NCBI GenBank assembly: GCA_030631415.1
Contig: DAOVLE010000017.1
Coordinates: forward strand, 1-40,236
Reading direction: 5' to 3'
Length of the DNA: 40,236 nt
Source of the DNA: JAAEQG01 sp023133475
GTDB taxonomy: Bacteria > Planctomycetota > Phycisphaerae > UBA1845
Position numbers and translations under genes: made by a program. The notes below the pieces were generated by a model, which ran no database searches, was not told where the DNA came from, and saw only the letters and a list, made by a program, of their open reading frames with translations. Shown here in pieces: positions 6,006 through 15,097 of this stretch (its first letter is position 1; each line of letters starts with the position of its first letter).

Positions 6006-8414
6006 CTGTCTCCCATACCAGTTAATGAAGTCAACTGCAAGATACCCGGCAAATCCCCATGTGGGCGCCACCAACGTGTCCGGTGCACCGTCGGCAGAAG
6101 TAATCAGCGAACTTACGTTAGCCAGACATCCACCGAATTGATCCCAGCCCAGTGGATTGCAAATATCGTCCTCCTCCTCGGGGCATTCTCCCTCGTAGTA
6201 AGTGAACAAGTCCCTCAGCCAGCCCCATTCCAGATTACATGCTCCCGGCGACTCACCGTCCAGACCTGGCTCCGGTGCGATGGCCCGTTCCTGGAACTGC
6301 ATGCCGACGAATTGGAGCTTGATCCGCGAGCCGGCGGTGTCGCCATAGCCCCGGATAATCGAGTTCTGACTACTGACCGTCACCACGACGCCGTTTTCCC
6401 ACATATCCGCTTGCGTGAGCGAACTGGGGCGTTCTGCCATCCCAATCTCCCGAATCAAGGAGACCTGTGGCAGGCCAAACATCAGTTCGCCCACCCCGTC
6501 ACCGTCGGCGTCGGTGGAGATGAACACCGCCGTCATGCCCCAAGTGGTCTGCGCCGGCATGGCGAACACGTTTATGGTTGGCGGAATACCCGTCAACACC
6601 GTTCCCGGAAGTGTCGGCGAGCTGACCTCGTTGACGTTATAGGTCCCGCTGTAGCGATTGCGGTTGCCGCGGATCAGATAGGCTTCGCCGTCCCCGATCC
6701 CGATGGGGCTCACAAACTCCGGTTTGCCATACGGAGCCACCAACACGAAGTCGTCGATGCCGTCGCCGTCGAAATCCTCACCGCCGGTAAAGAGCGAGCC
6801 CAGGTTGTCCTCGAAGTTGTGCCCCTCGAAGACCACGCCGTCCGGCTCGGACTGCACCTCTTCGTCAAACTCCGCCAGGTCGCCGACCCACATGATCAGC
6901 GGCAAGGTGGTCACCGTCACCAGGCTCGGAGCCGACTTGACAATGGGCTCGATGGTCGGATCGTTGAAGGTCAGCCGCACACTGACCTGGAATCGGCCTG
7001 ACTCGGCTGCGGTGAACGTCGCGGTGGTCACATCGGCGTCGGCGGCAGCCATTATCTGAATCTCCGGGTCCATCGGGGTGAGGTCAGGCCCCACCGCCCG
7101 GCGGAAAACGTCCACCTTGGCCTCGTCCGCGGACACATTGCTTGTCGCCCAGCGGACCTCCACCTCAGCCCCGGGCTTGACCGGAAGGGTCAGGTCCGGG
7201 TCCAGGACCGTGAGTGCGGGGATGTTCTCCGCCACCTCGATCCGGCCTTTGGCGTAGGCGGTCACCGGGGAGTTGACCCCGTCGTCGATGGTCGCGCCCA
7301 CATAGTAGGTGTCCTTGGGCAGCGTCTTGGTGTTTGTCTCCACCGAACGGGTGTCGGGCGGCAGGTTTGCTTCGATCACAACTTTGTTTGCGTCGCTCTG
7401 CTTGTCCGGTGTCAGGAACACCTCGATATGCGGGTCAACCGCATCGGGCTCGAGGATGGTGCCTTCGAACTCGATCAGGACGACGTTGTCCTCGCCAAGC
7501 TCCGCCAGAAGCGTGGAACTCGGTTTGGTGACTTCGATCAACGGGGAAGTGGGGGTGGACTCCGGAGCCGGCTCCACTACGCTAATGATCGGCGAGTAGA
7601 TGACCGAGCGGATTTCGTCGATGTCCGACGAATCGCCGCCACTGGCAGCGAACGTCTCCACCACCGTCATTCCCGAGTCGGTGGTGGACAGGCCCAGGCG
7701 ATAATCCCCCGGTATCACCGTGTCGGTGCTCCAGAGGATAGGATTGGTGTCCCCGCGCCCGGACCATATCTTGGTGCCCAACTCATCCTCGGGCACGTCG
7801 ATCGACTCGTCGATCCCGATGTAGAACAGCCTCCAGTGCAAGTTGCCTGCTGGGTCGTGCATGTCGAGTTCGATCACGATATCGTCCCCGACCTCGATCT
7901 CGATGTTTTCGTCGGGTGCAATGATCTCCGGTAGTGCCGTCGCAGTGGTTACCAGGGTGCCCGTGCTGACGCAGCGCACTTCCTTGCCGCCGACGGTGCC
8001 GCGGATGCCCACACGGTAGAACCCCCCGGCGAGTTGGGCAAGGTCCAGGTTGAAGGTTTGCCCCGCACCGGCGTTCAGTTCTTCGGGCAGAATCACGTCC
8101 TCCCCGATCTCCTCGGCGTCCGCATCGGTGCCGGTCACCTCGACATAAAAACCGCGGACGTTAGTGGCGGTGGCGGTAATGTTATACATCACCAACAACG
8201 GCAGTTCGGAGACCCGCGAAATCTGGATATTGCCCACAATGTTGATGATGCTGCAATCCAGAGGTGTTGGCTCTTCCTGTTCGCCGTCCTGAGCACCGCC
8301 GAGGAGCCCCGGCACGGTGCACGCGACCATAAGTCCGATAACTGCCGCCGCTCCCACTCCCAGCCCGCAGGCGGTCTGAGCGAAGCGTCGCTTAATGATT
8401 TTCGTGCTTCTCAC
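6003..8414 (-). CDS. FG-GAP beta-propeller lipoprotein, N-terminal part (ends at an in-frame TGA)
   Basis: 803 residues from GTG 8414, with GGAGA 8-9 nt upstream. The signal sequence has basic KIIKRRF and a hydrophobic GLGVGAAAVIGLMVAC with a lipobox-like Cys32. Residues about 50-520 form several beta-sandwich (Ig/cadherin-like) modules with repeated VEVRW/VTV strands. From about 525 on, FG-GAP repeats appear: LGSLFTGGEDFDGDGIDDFV, TDADGDGVGELMFGLP and SADGAPDTLVAPTWG. The frame then stops at TGA (6003-6005) and resumes at once with more FG-GAP blades. Together the two parts give 1461 codons and about eight blade motifs, close to one complete propeller. Likely a large outer-membrane or surface adhesion-type lipoprotein. 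Confidence 0.85.
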   Translation of the reverse strand: MRSTKIIKRRFAQTACGLGVGAAAVIGLMVACTVPGLLGGAQDGEQEEPTPLDCSIINIVGNIQISRVSELPLLVMYNITATATNVRGFYVEVTGTDADAEEIGEDVILPEELNAGAGQTFNLDLAQLAGGFYRVGIRGTVGGKEVRCVSTGTLVTTATALPEIIAPDENIEIEVGDDIVIELDMHDPAGNLHWRLFYIGIDESIDVPEDELGTKIWSGRGDTNPILWSTDTVIPGDYRLGLSTTDSGMTVVETFAASGGDSSDIDEIRSVIYSPIISVVEPAPESTPTSPLIEVTKPSSTLLAELGEDNVVLIEFEGTILEPDAVDPHIEVFLTPDKQSDANKVVIEANLPPDTRSVETNTKTLPKDTYYVGATIDDGVNSPVTAYAKGRIEVAENIPALTVLDPDLTLPVKPGAEVEVRWATSNVSADEAKVDVFRRAVGPDLTPMDPEIQIMAAADADVTTATFTAAESGRFQVSVRLTFNDPTIEPIVKSAPSLVTVTTLPLIMWVGDLAEFDEEVQSEPDGVVFEGHNFEDNLGSLFTGGEDFDGDGIDDFVLVAPYGKPEFVSPIGIGDGEAYLIRGNRNRYSGTYNVNEVSSPTLPGTVLTGIPPTINVFAMPAQTTWGMTAVFISTDADGDGVGELMFGLPQVSLIREIGMAERPSSLTQADMWENGVVVTVSSQNSIIRGYGDTAGSRIKLQFVGMQFQERAIAPEPGLDGESPGACNLEWGWLRDLFTYYEGECPEEEDDICNPLGWDQFGGCLANVSSLITSADGAPDTLVAPTWGFAGYLAVDFINWYGRQ

Positions 8415-8469
8415 AATAGATTCTCCAAGCCGTTGGTGGGCATCCCGTCAGTTCAGTCTACACAGACTT

Positions 8470-8504
8470 ACCCGTTAATGGTTATCGTCAGATCACCAAC
8501 GGGT
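8470..8504 (-). promoter_or_regulatory. Stem-loop in the 5' leader of the FG-GAP gene
   Basis: ACCCGTT (8470-8476) pairs with AACGGGT (8498-8504), with further partial pairing inside. It lies in the predicted leader of about 114 nt between the promoter at 8535-8564 and GTG 8414. It does not match a riboswitch consensus that I know. Confidence 0.35.
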
Positions 8505-8534
8505 GCTATCGCCACAAAGCCTTTTACTAAAGGA

Positions 8535-8564
8535 TTTATACGGGTGGCCCAAGAGACCTGTCAA
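8535..8564 (-). promoter_or_regulatory. Sigma-70-like promoter of the FG-GAP lipoprotein gene
   Basis: On the minus strand TTGACA (8564-8559) and TATAAA (8540-8535) are 18 nt apart, a near-consensus housekeeping promoter. It implies transcription starting near 8528. Confidence 0.65.
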
Positions 8565-8600
8565 CCGACGCGACAACTCTATCACCGCCGCGGTCCCTGT

Positions 8601-8664
8601 GTAGGGCGGGTTTCACCCGCCACGCCATGCCGAGAAGGCGGGTGGGCGGGTGGAACCCGCCCTA
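8601..8664. repeat. Complete A palindrome
   Basis: GTAGGGCGGGTTTCACCCGC at the left end and the inverted GGCGGGTGGAACCCGCCCTA at the right end. Each arm is itself a hairpin (GGCGGGT/ACCCGCC). It lies between the divergent FG-GAP and histidine-kinase promoters. Confidence 0.85.
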
Positions 8665-8671
8665 CTTAGTC

Positions 8672-8699
8672 GTTGACTTCCGCGGGAGCTTTCGTACAC
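8672..8699 (+). promoter_or_regulatory. Sigma-70-like promoter of the FHA-GAF histidine kinase
   Basis: TTGACT at 8672-8677 and TACACT at 8694-8699 are 16 nt apart, followed by a leader of about 110 nt to GTG 8818. The promoter begins right after the A palindrome. Confidence 0.45.
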
Positions 8700-8817
8700 T
8701 ATGAGAGTCAGTTCGCGGAGTCAGGCCCTTCGCCGATTGCAGACTCCTGGTGGGGGTTGTATTTTAAGGGGCGCATTCGGTGAAGCGGTGATTATTTGGA
8801 CGTAGGGGGGTATTGCT

Positions 8818-10509
8818 GTGCCTACACTTTACGTGCTTAGAGGGCCGGATAAAGGCCGCACATTTCAGACACCCAACGTCCCTGTGATTATGGGGCGGCA
8901 GTCTGATCACATTCCCTTGACCGATAACGCAGCCTCCCGGGAGCACGCCGTCCTGAAACCCGATGGCGACCATTGGGTCATCACCGACCTGAACAGTTCC
9001 AACGGCACCTACGTCAACGGACAGCACATTCGAGAGCCAACCCCGCTCAAACACGGCGACCAAATAAAAATCGGCAGCACGCTCCTGGTTTTCGGGGGAG
9101 ATGACTCGATCGAACGATTCAGCAGGCCGATGTTGCCCCATGATCTCGTCGAGTACGCCGAGACCGGGACGTCAGAAAGGGGGATGGACTCGTCGATCCT
9201 GTCCGCCATCCCCAGTTGCGAAGAGAGCGTCATACTGGCCACCCCCGAGACGGCTGATGCGGTCCAGGCCTGGAAACTGATGTATCAGATAGCCGAAGCC
9301 ATCGGAACCTTCGGGAACGTCGATGCTTTCCTCGAACGGATCACCGACTTGATCTGCCACCACTTTGTTTTCGACCATGCTCTGGTGCTGATGGTTGATC
9401 CCGACAGCAATGACCTTGTTCCTCAGGTGGTGCGTTGTCGATCCGACAAAGGCAAGGACAAGCCCAAAATCATCGCATCGCGGACCATTATCAACCATGT
9501 GCGTGAGACCAGGCACGGCATCCTCTGCGCCAACGCGATGACCGACCAGCGTTTCACCGACGGGGACAATGGAGGCAGTATTCATGGGCTTGGGTTGCGC
9601 AGTGTGCTCTGCGTCCCGATCATCGCCCACGACCAGGTCCAGGGAGTTCTCCACATTGCTTGCTCCATGGCCCAGCACACCTACAATCAGGAGCAATTGC
9701 GATTGGCCACTGCCGTCGGGCGGATGGCCGGTCTGGCCATCGAAAACGCCAGACTCGAACAAGCCCGTATGAAAAACGAGCGTCTGGCAGCCATGGGCGA
9801 AACCGTTGCCTACCTTTCTCACCACATCCGCAACATCCTACAGGGCTTGCACAGTGGTTCGGACGTGTTGGAGTTGGGCATTCGTCGCAAGAATCTCGAT
9901 ACCGTGATGTCGGCATGGAAGATCATCCAGCGCAACTTGGACCGCATCTTGCACTTGGTCACCAATATGTTGACCTTCAGCAAGGACCGGCAACCAGCCA
10001 TGGAAACAGACCAACTCAACAAGGTCATCGGGGACGTAGTCAGCCTCACCCAGCGTAGTGCCGACGACAAAGGCGTCATGTTGCTTACCGATCTTGCTGA
10101 CATCCCCCCTTTCCCACTTGATAAAGAGGGGATTCACCAGGCGGTTCTCAATCTGGTCCTCAACGCCATAGATGCCGCTCCGGAATCCGATGGGCGAGTG
10201 GTGGTGACGACGCATGTCGATTCCGATAATTCCACCGTCGTCATTCTCGTCCGTGACAACGGGCCTGGAATCCGGCAGGAGCACTTACCCCACCTTTTCG
10301 AGCCGTTCTGCTCCACAAAAGGGCATGGGGGGACCGGTTTGGGGCTGGCGGCGGCTTACAAGGTCATATGCGAGAGCGGCGGCAAGCTCAAAGTTGACAC
10401 CCGCCTGGGTGAGGGAACCACCTTTAAGGTGATGATTCCCATGAAACCCCACCAAGTTCTTGATAGCGACACAACCATCGGGTCGGTGTTCGTAAATAAT
10501 CCGGGTTAG
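8818..10509 (+). CDS. FHA-GAF sensor histidine kinase
   Basis: 563 residues, GTG start at 8818 behind a G-rich GTAGGGGGG. Domains in order: FHA (about 5-95) with the phosphothreonine-binding signature GR (26-27), SREH (40-43) and NSSNGTYVNG; GAF (about 165-310); a dimerisation helix with the H-box LSHHIRN, phosphoacceptor His335; and a HATPase_c domain with N-box LNLVLNAIDAA (about 440), G1 VRDNGPGI and G2 GHGGTGLGL (about 500). No membrane segment, so a cytoplasmic kinase reading a small ligand through GAF and a phosphoprotein through FHA. No cognate regulator adjoins it; a receiver protein is encoded at 25033, but a link is speculative. An NtrB-like role is possible from the HATPase context. 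Confidence 0.93.
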   Translation: MPTLYVLRGPDKGRTFQTPNVPVIMGRQSDHIPLTDNAASREHAVLKPDGDHWVITDLNSSNGTYVNGQHIREPTPLKHGDQIKIGSTLLVFGGDDSIERFSRPMLPHDLVEYAETGTSERGMDSSILSAIPSCEESVILATPETADAVQAWKLMYQIAEAIGTFGNVDAFLERITDLICHHFVFDHALVLMVDPDSNDLVPQVVRCRSDKGKDKPKIIASRTIINHVRETRHGILCANAMTDQRFTDGDNGGSIHGLGLRSVLCVPIIAHDQVQGVLHIACSMAQHTYNQEQLRLATAVGRMAGLAIENARLEQARMKNERLAAMGETVAYLSHHIRNILQGLHSGSDVLELGIRRKNLDTVMSAWKIIQRNLDRILHLVTNMLTFSKDRQPAMETDQLNKVIGDVVSLTQRSADDKGVMLLTDLADIPPFPLDKEGIHQAVLNLVLNAIDAAPESDGRVVVTTHVDSDNSTVVILVRDNGPGIRQEHLPHLFEPFCSTKGHGGTGLGLAAAYKVICESGGKLKVDTRLGEGTTFKVMIPMKPHQVLDSDTTIGSVFVNNPG

Positions 10510-10694
10510 ACGTAGGGTGGGTGGAACCTCGCGGAGCGAGGCAACAAGGCAACCACTCCAATACCCGGCATAAATGCCGGGCCTAGCGCAAGTCTGCGTA
10601 ATCTGCGTAATCTGTGGACCCGACCTACAGACTTGGATTGGCCGCTCCCTTACGGTCGCGGTACTGATTTAGGGCTGCGGCCGGATTAACTCAG
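10510..10694. repeat. Repeat cluster B-I-H-D between convergent genes
   Basis: B starts 2 nt after the kinase stop (10512-10541), followed by an I motif (GGCAACAAGGCAACC), the H palindrome at 10564-10581 and a D unit at about 10637-10669 (CTCCCTTACGGTCGCGGTAC). It separates the convergent kinase and flgL genes and holds no gene. Confidence 0.8.
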
Positions 10695-12626
10695 TTAACG
10701 CAAAAAGTCCAACAGCGAGATGCTCATCACCTGCGAGCCGACTGTCAGGCTCGCCTGTAATGCTGTTCGTGCTTCCTCGAAGAGGGTGGCTGCTTCGGCA
10801 TAATCGAGGTCCTGGACTTGAGAGAGGAGCACCTCTGACGCGAAATTGGCGTTTTCCATTTGGGTGAGGCGGTCCTGCATGGCTTTGGCGCGGGCTCCGA
10901 TTATGCCACGATTGCGGGTGATGTCCTCCATCAGGCCGTTCAGGCGGCTCCCCGCCTCGGTGATGCCGCCGGTGTCGTCGTTGAGCAGGGCACGCTCCAA
11001 ATCGAACAAAACTGCCATAACACTATCATTGGTGCCCGTGCTCAGGTCGTTGAGCACCAGCTCGGTGTCCGCCGGATCGGCGGCGGCAGACCAGTGCAGC
11101 CCCAATGCCTTGGCGTAGTTCTCAGGATTCAGCGGGTATATGGACAACGCCCCGGCTCCACCGGTGCCGTCTTCAATCTTCCACCCGTCGCCCGAGTCGG
11201 TCAACGAAGCGGTCAGAGAGACCCCGGTGTCGTCAGCCGCCTGGTTGATTAAGTCGATGACGTCGCCCAGCGTTCCCGCCTCGTCGAGGTTGACGTTGAG
11301 CCACGTCCCATCCTTGGCCACAATGCGCAGGTCGCCCTCGCCGGCCTGGGTCTCCAGTGCCTTGCCGTAGTTCAACGAGAGCAAACTGGTGGATTCGGTC
11401 ACGGAACGGATTCCCAGGTCCGCGGCGGTCGTCCCGCCGTTTTCGGTGATGCTCATCCGCATCCCGCAAATCAGATTGATCACATCGATCCCCGTCCCGG
11501 CGGCGTTGATCTCCGCCTTTACCGACACACCCGCGTTGTTGATGGTGTTGCAGATGTCCTGGATGGACTGGGCGTCGCTCAGATCGATCGACTTGCTCTC
11601 GTTGCCGTTGGTGATCAGGATAGGCTCGCTCAGGTCCAGGCCCACCCCGCCGGCCAGGTCACTGAGCAGCGTAGTCCGGGTCAGGCGCAGGTTGAGGTCG
11701 GCCCCCACAATCGCCGCCGCCGCCTCGGGATAGGTCTTAATGCCCAGGTCCTCGGCGATGACACCGGTAATGGAAAGGTCCCCGCCGGGAACGATGGTGA
11801 GCCCGGTCGGTGTCAGGTCAGCGGTAAAACCCGCACCGGCGTCAGTGGCGGTGGTATTGATCAGGCCCACGATGTCGCCCAGGGTATCCGCCGAGTTGAG
11901 GTCCACCTGCACCACGCCGGCGCCGTTGGGTTCGTTGAACACCAGCACGCCCTTGCGAATGCCGTGCCCGGTGGCGCCGGCGAGGTCATCGAGGCGGGTG
12001 CCGGTAGTGACCACCGGATCGAGGTCTACCGCCCCGCTGATCCGTTGAGCCAATGCCCCGAAAATTGCATCCCCGGTCACGTTTATCGACTCAAAATCCA
12101 AGTCCGTCACCTGCACCATGACGTCGCCGCGGTCCCCCAGATAGGCGATGCCACCGAGCAGGTGCTGAAAGGGTTGCCCGGTGGTGTCGCGCCCGGCGAA
12201 CAGGTGACGCTCGCCGAACTGCCGGTTTCCGATCGTGACCAGCCCATCACGGATGGAGGCGATCAGTTCCGCCGCAGCCGCCCGTTCGTCCGGTAAAGCC
12301 AACGACCCTGCGCTCTGGCTGGCGATGCCGTGCGCGTCGCTCAACATCCGGTTGACATCGCCGAGGGCATTGTCGGTGGCATCGAGAACATTGCCGGCGT
12401 GCATGATGTTCGCGTAAAGCTGCTCTTGCCGGTCACGCAACTCGGTGAGCTTGATGGCCTGGTTGGCGGACAGGGGATCGTCGCCGGCGGTCACGAACCG
12501 GCGACCTGAAGCCAGCCGGCTTTGCTGCGCAAAGGTGTTGAGCTGGTTGCGGCGCAAAGTCTCCAGCAAACGCTGCGACTGGAAATGAAGGCTGATGCGG
12601 GCGGGATGGATCGGTGTAATAGCCAT
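10695..12626 (-). CDS. flgL: Flagellar hook-filament junction protein FlgL
   Basis: 643 residues, about twice the usual length of FlgL. The flagellin-like N-terminal D0/D1 helices (LLETLRRNQLNTFAQQSRLASGRR, then DDPLSANQAIKL) and the C-terminal helix (LTQMENANFASEVLLSQVQDLDYAEAATLF, ending LDFLR) identify the family. The enlarged middle has three flagellin hook IN-type motifs near residues 247 (TLGDIVGLIN), 354 (SIQDICNTIN) and 451 (TLGDVIDLIN). Together with FlgK it forms the junction between hook and filament outside the cell. Last gene of the flagellar cluster; the 80-nt gap to flgK holds an A palindrome. A flagellin is possible but less likely given its place next to flgK. Confidence 0.9.
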   Translation of the reverse strand: MAITPIHPARISLHFQSQRLLETLRRNQLNTFAQQSRLASGRRFVTAGDDPLSANQAIKLTELRDRQEQLYANIMHAGNVLDATDNALGDVNRMLSDAHGIASQSAGSLALPDERAAAAELIASIRDGLVTIGNRQFGERHLFAGRDTTGQPFQHLLGGIAYLGDRGDVMVQVTDLDFESINVTGDAIFGALAQRISGAVDLDPVVTTGTRLDDLAGATGHGIRKGVLVFNEPNGAGVVQVDLNSADTLGDIVGLINTTATDAGAGFTADLTPTGLTIVPGGDLSITGVIAEDLGIKTYPEAAAAIVGADLNLRLTRTTLLSDLAGGVGLDLSEPILITNGNESKSIDLSDAQSIQDICNTINNAGVSVKAEINAAGTGIDVINLICGMRMSITENGGTTAADLGIRSVTESTSLLSLNYGKALETQAGEGDLRIVAKDGTWLNVNLDEAGTLGDVIDLINQAADDTGVSLTASLTDSGDGWKIEDGTGGAGALSIYPLNPENYAKALGLHWSAAADPADTELVLNDLSTGTNDSVMAVLFDLERALLNDDTGGITEAGSRLNGLMEDITRNRGIIGARAKAMQDRLTQMENANFASEVLLSQVQDLDYAEAATLFEEARTALQASLTVGSQVMSISLLDFLR

Positions 12627-12653
12627 GTGCTCGAGTCCTTTCTACCTCATATT

Positions 12654-12710
12654 GTAGGGCGGGTTCCACCCGCCACGCGATGCCGAGAAGGCGGGTGAAA
12701 CCCGCCCTAC
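12654..12710. repeat. A palindrome that supplies the flgK stop codon
   Basis: Two inverted arms, GTAGGGCGGG outward and CCCGCC inward, with a loop ACGCGATGCCGAGAA. The TAG of flgK (12709-12707) is the TAG inside the GTAGGGCGGG end. The other end lies just upstream of flgL. Confidence 0.85.
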
Positions 12711-14437
12711 CTCACCAAAGACAACATCTCATCCATCAACCGGTCTATCACGCTGACGTAACGTGCGGCGCCCTGGAAAGCCTGCTCGTACTTGAGCAGA
12801 TCAATGGCTTCTTCGTCCAGGCTCACCCCACTGATCGCTTGCTTCTCCGCTTCCAGGGAGGATACAACGACTCCGCAGGCCTCCACGTTACGGTGGGACG
12901 CCCCGGCAGTGACAGCCACATCGCCGGTGATGTTGTTGTAAAAATCCAGAATGCTCACGTTGCCGAGCTGGGCACTGGCTGTGGTGTTGAGCTGTGCCAA
13001 CCGGCCGGCGTTGCCCCCATCACCCGGCAGGTTGACCTGGGCCGCCGCCAGCAACTCGGGATGACTCTCCAATGCCGAGTTCACCGCAATATCCGACGCA
13101 TCGGCACCCTGGAAAAACGTGTTGATCCCCAAAGCCGCCAACAGGTCGGAAGTGTCCTCGCGGGCATCCTGGCCGTCGAACCCGAACGTAAATGACATCC
13201 CTGTGTCAGCTTCGAGCTTCAGGAGATTGCCCGGCGTGATGCTCGCAGTCACGTTGCCCACCGTATCGTTGATCTGCTCGACCAACGATTCCAGAGTGGT
13301 GTCGGTCCCCTGCCCGTCCAGGTCGATGTCGATCTGATAAGCCACCGGCGTGTTGGTGGCATCGTCGGCCACAACGATGAAGAAGCTGCCGTTTTGGGGT
13401 GTAAGTTCGAGCCCGGCATCGGTGCTGTTAAGTGCCGCCGTCGGGTCGAGCACGCTGGAGGTGCCAGTCACCGAGCTGAAACCGACCAGCCCCTGCCCGT
13501 CAGAATGTATGCGGTTGACCTCCGTAATGATCCCGCCAGCCAGCTCGTCGATTTGGGCAATGCCGCCGTAAGCATGCTCGTCGCGGGCATTGAGCCAGCC
13601 TTGCATGGCTCCACCGTTCGGGTTGATGTCCGCCCCGGTATCGGCGAAGACCACGGCTGTGCGCACGAATTCGCCGTCCAGCTCCTGTTTGGTGCCCAAC
13701 TTGCGCACCACGCTGCCCTGCACCAGGGCTTCGCTGCCGATGAACACGTACAGTGAACTGTCCTGCTGGGGGCGGGTTTGCACGTCGATGATCTCGCTCA
13801 AGCTACGAAGCAGCGCGTCACGCTGATCGCGCAAGGCACCGGCCGGCCCGTGGCCTCCCGCCTCGGCAGCGGTGATCTGCGTGTTGAGATCGGCTATCTC
13901 CACGGCGATGCCGTTAACCTGCTCCACCAGAATCGCTATCTGCTCGTCCACGGCTTCGCCTATCGCTTGCAACTCCGAACGCATCTGCCGCAAGGACAAT
14001 GCCACCGCCGCCCCCTCGGAGATGGCCACCGAGCGGATTGCGGTGTCCGACGGATCGTTGTTCACCTCCGCCAGGCTGTTGAAAAAGGCGCCAAGCCGCG
14101 ACGACAACCCGATACCGGTGAAATCGTCGAACAGCACCTCGATCTGCCCGATCGTGCCGTCCTGAGCCATAACCGATTGCTCGGTGCCGATGGCGACCCG
14201 CAGCCGATGTTCGAGGGCTTCATCGAGATTCCGCTTGATGGAGGTCAGGGCGACACCGGCACCGGGCCTGAAACCCTCCGGCAGCGGCACGCCGTTCATC
14301 GGCCCCAGACCCACCGTCTGGCGAGTGTAGTCCGGGTTGCCCGCGTTGCTGATATTGTTGCCCAAAACCTGCAACGCGCTTTGGTAGCTGGTCAGCGCAC
14401 TGCGCCCGATCTGTAAGGCTGATGACAGCAAGCTCAT
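12707..14437 (-). CDS. flgK: Flagellar hook-associated protein FlgK
   Basis: 576 residues. The N-terminal signature is clear: ALQIGRSALTSYQSALQVLG, then NNISNAGNPDYTRQTV. The C-terminal rod/hook helix SGVSLDEEAIDLLKYEQAFQ is also present, with the Ca-independent D2/D3 region between. FlgK caps the hook and joins it to FlgL. It starts 4 nt after the flgN stop (ATG 14437, GGGTG upstream), so translation is probably coupled to its export chaperone. Its stop codon TAG belongs to an A repeat. Confidence 0.95.
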   Translation of the reverse strand: MSLLSSALQIGRSALTSYQSALQVLGNNISNAGNPDYTRQTVGLGPMNGVPLPEGFRPGAGVALTSIKRNLDEALEHRLRVAIGTEQSVMAQDGTIGQIEVLFDDFTGIGLSSRLGAFFNSLAEVNNDPSDTAIRSVAISEGAAVALSLRQMRSELQAIGEAVDEQIAILVEQVNGIAVEIADLNTQITAAEAGGHGPAGALRDQRDALLRSLSEIIDVQTRPQQDSSLYVFIGSEALVQGSVVRKLGTKQELDGEFVRTAVVFADTGADINPNGGAMQGWLNARDEHAYGGIAQIDELAGGIITEVNRIHSDGQGLVGFSSVTGTSSVLDPTAALNSTDAGLELTPQNGSFFIVVADDATNTPVAYQIDIDLDGQGTDTTLESLVEQINDTVGNVTASITPGNLLKLEADTGMSFTFGFDGQDAREDTSDLLAALGINTFFQGADASDIAVNSALESHPELLAAAQVNLPGDGGNAGRLAQLNTTASAQLGNVSILDFYNNITGDVAVTAGASHRNVEACGVVVSSLEAEKQAISGVSLDEEAIDLLKYEQAFQGAARYVSVIDRLMDEMLSLVR

Positions 14438-14441
14438 CGCA

Positions 14442-14966
14442 TCACCCCGTTATCTCAAAGAGCCGATGTGGTGCCTCGGGCACCACTTGGCCATGTGGTG
14501 AATAGGTCGTCGGAGGTTCATCGGCAGCGGTCACCGCCTCGAACATACAGCGCATATGGTGCAACACCTGCTGGGCGACGAGGGTGGCGATGTGATTGAC
14601 GTGCGATACTTCGCGCACCACACCCTGCAACCGATCCGCCCCCTCCTCGAGCCTGGATCGCAAACCGGCTTCGACCCGCTGAGCCAGTCGGCGGGCTGAC
14701 ATCCGCCGGGCAGCCTGCGGGCTTATGCCGTACCCGCAGCCGATCTCGCCCATCAACCGGCAGCGAAGCCCTTCCTGCTCGCTGATAGTCTTTACCAGGG
14801 ATTCCTCGCGGATTGTGTCGGCGCGCAGCTCGCTGGTATTGCCGGTGCGCATATGCTCGATCTTGCCGCGAATCACACCCAGCAGTTCGCCGTGCAGATC
14901 TGCCAACCGGCTCAACACAACCAGCAGTTCGGGTAGTCGTTGGTTTGTGGTCTCAGTATTGCTCAT
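14442..14966 (-). CDS. flgN: FlgN-family flagellar export chaperone
   Basis: 174 residues from ATG 14966 (MSNTETTNQ), preceded by AAGGTAAG. A longer frame upstream would only translate repeat B. The protein is almost all helical and charged, with a LHGELLGVIRGKIEHMRTGN region and later long Arg/Glu helices, as in FlgN, which binds FlgK and FlgL and delivers them to the flagellar export gate. Sequence conservation in this family is low, so the call rests mainly on size, helix pattern and its place directly before flgK-flgL. Confidence 0.8.
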   Translation of the reverse strand: MSNTETTNQRLPELLVVLSRLADLHGELLGVIRGKIEHMRTGNTSELRADTIREESLVKTISEQEGLRCRLMGEIGCGYGISPQAARRMSARRLAQRVEAGLRSRLEEGADRLQGVVREVSHVNHIATLVAQQVLHHMRCMFEAVTAADEPPTTYSPHGQVVPEAPHRLFEITG

Positions 14967-14984
14967 GCGTCTTACCTTCGTTTG

Positions 14985-15074
14985 TCGGGTGGGTGGAGCT
15001 TTGCGAAGCAAAGCGAAACCCACCGCACCGGTTGGTGGGTTCCACCTCGCTTTGCGAGGTTCCACCCACCCTAC
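14985..15074. repeat. Repeat B palindrome between flgJ and flgN
   Basis: GGGTGGGTGGAGCTTTGCGA on the left and the inverted TCGCTTTGCGAGGTTCCACC on the right enclose an ACCGGTTGGTGGG centre. It fills most of the 131-nt gap in the flagellar cluster. Confidence 0.8.
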
Positions 15075-15097
15075 ATTTGCCGGACACCCCGGCACTG

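Noticed and set aside
5583..7001. Long open frame opposite the FG-GAP gene
   Set aside because: It is His/Arg/Gln-rich with no domain, and runs antisense to a clear FG-GAP coding region; such mirror frames are expected at this GC content.
8490..8550. GEMM-like riboswitch (ACAAAGCC and GGGTGGCC segments)
   Set aside because: Only short words resemble the c-di-GMP-I consensus, the tetraloop receptor part is missing and the next rightward gene is over 250 nt away.
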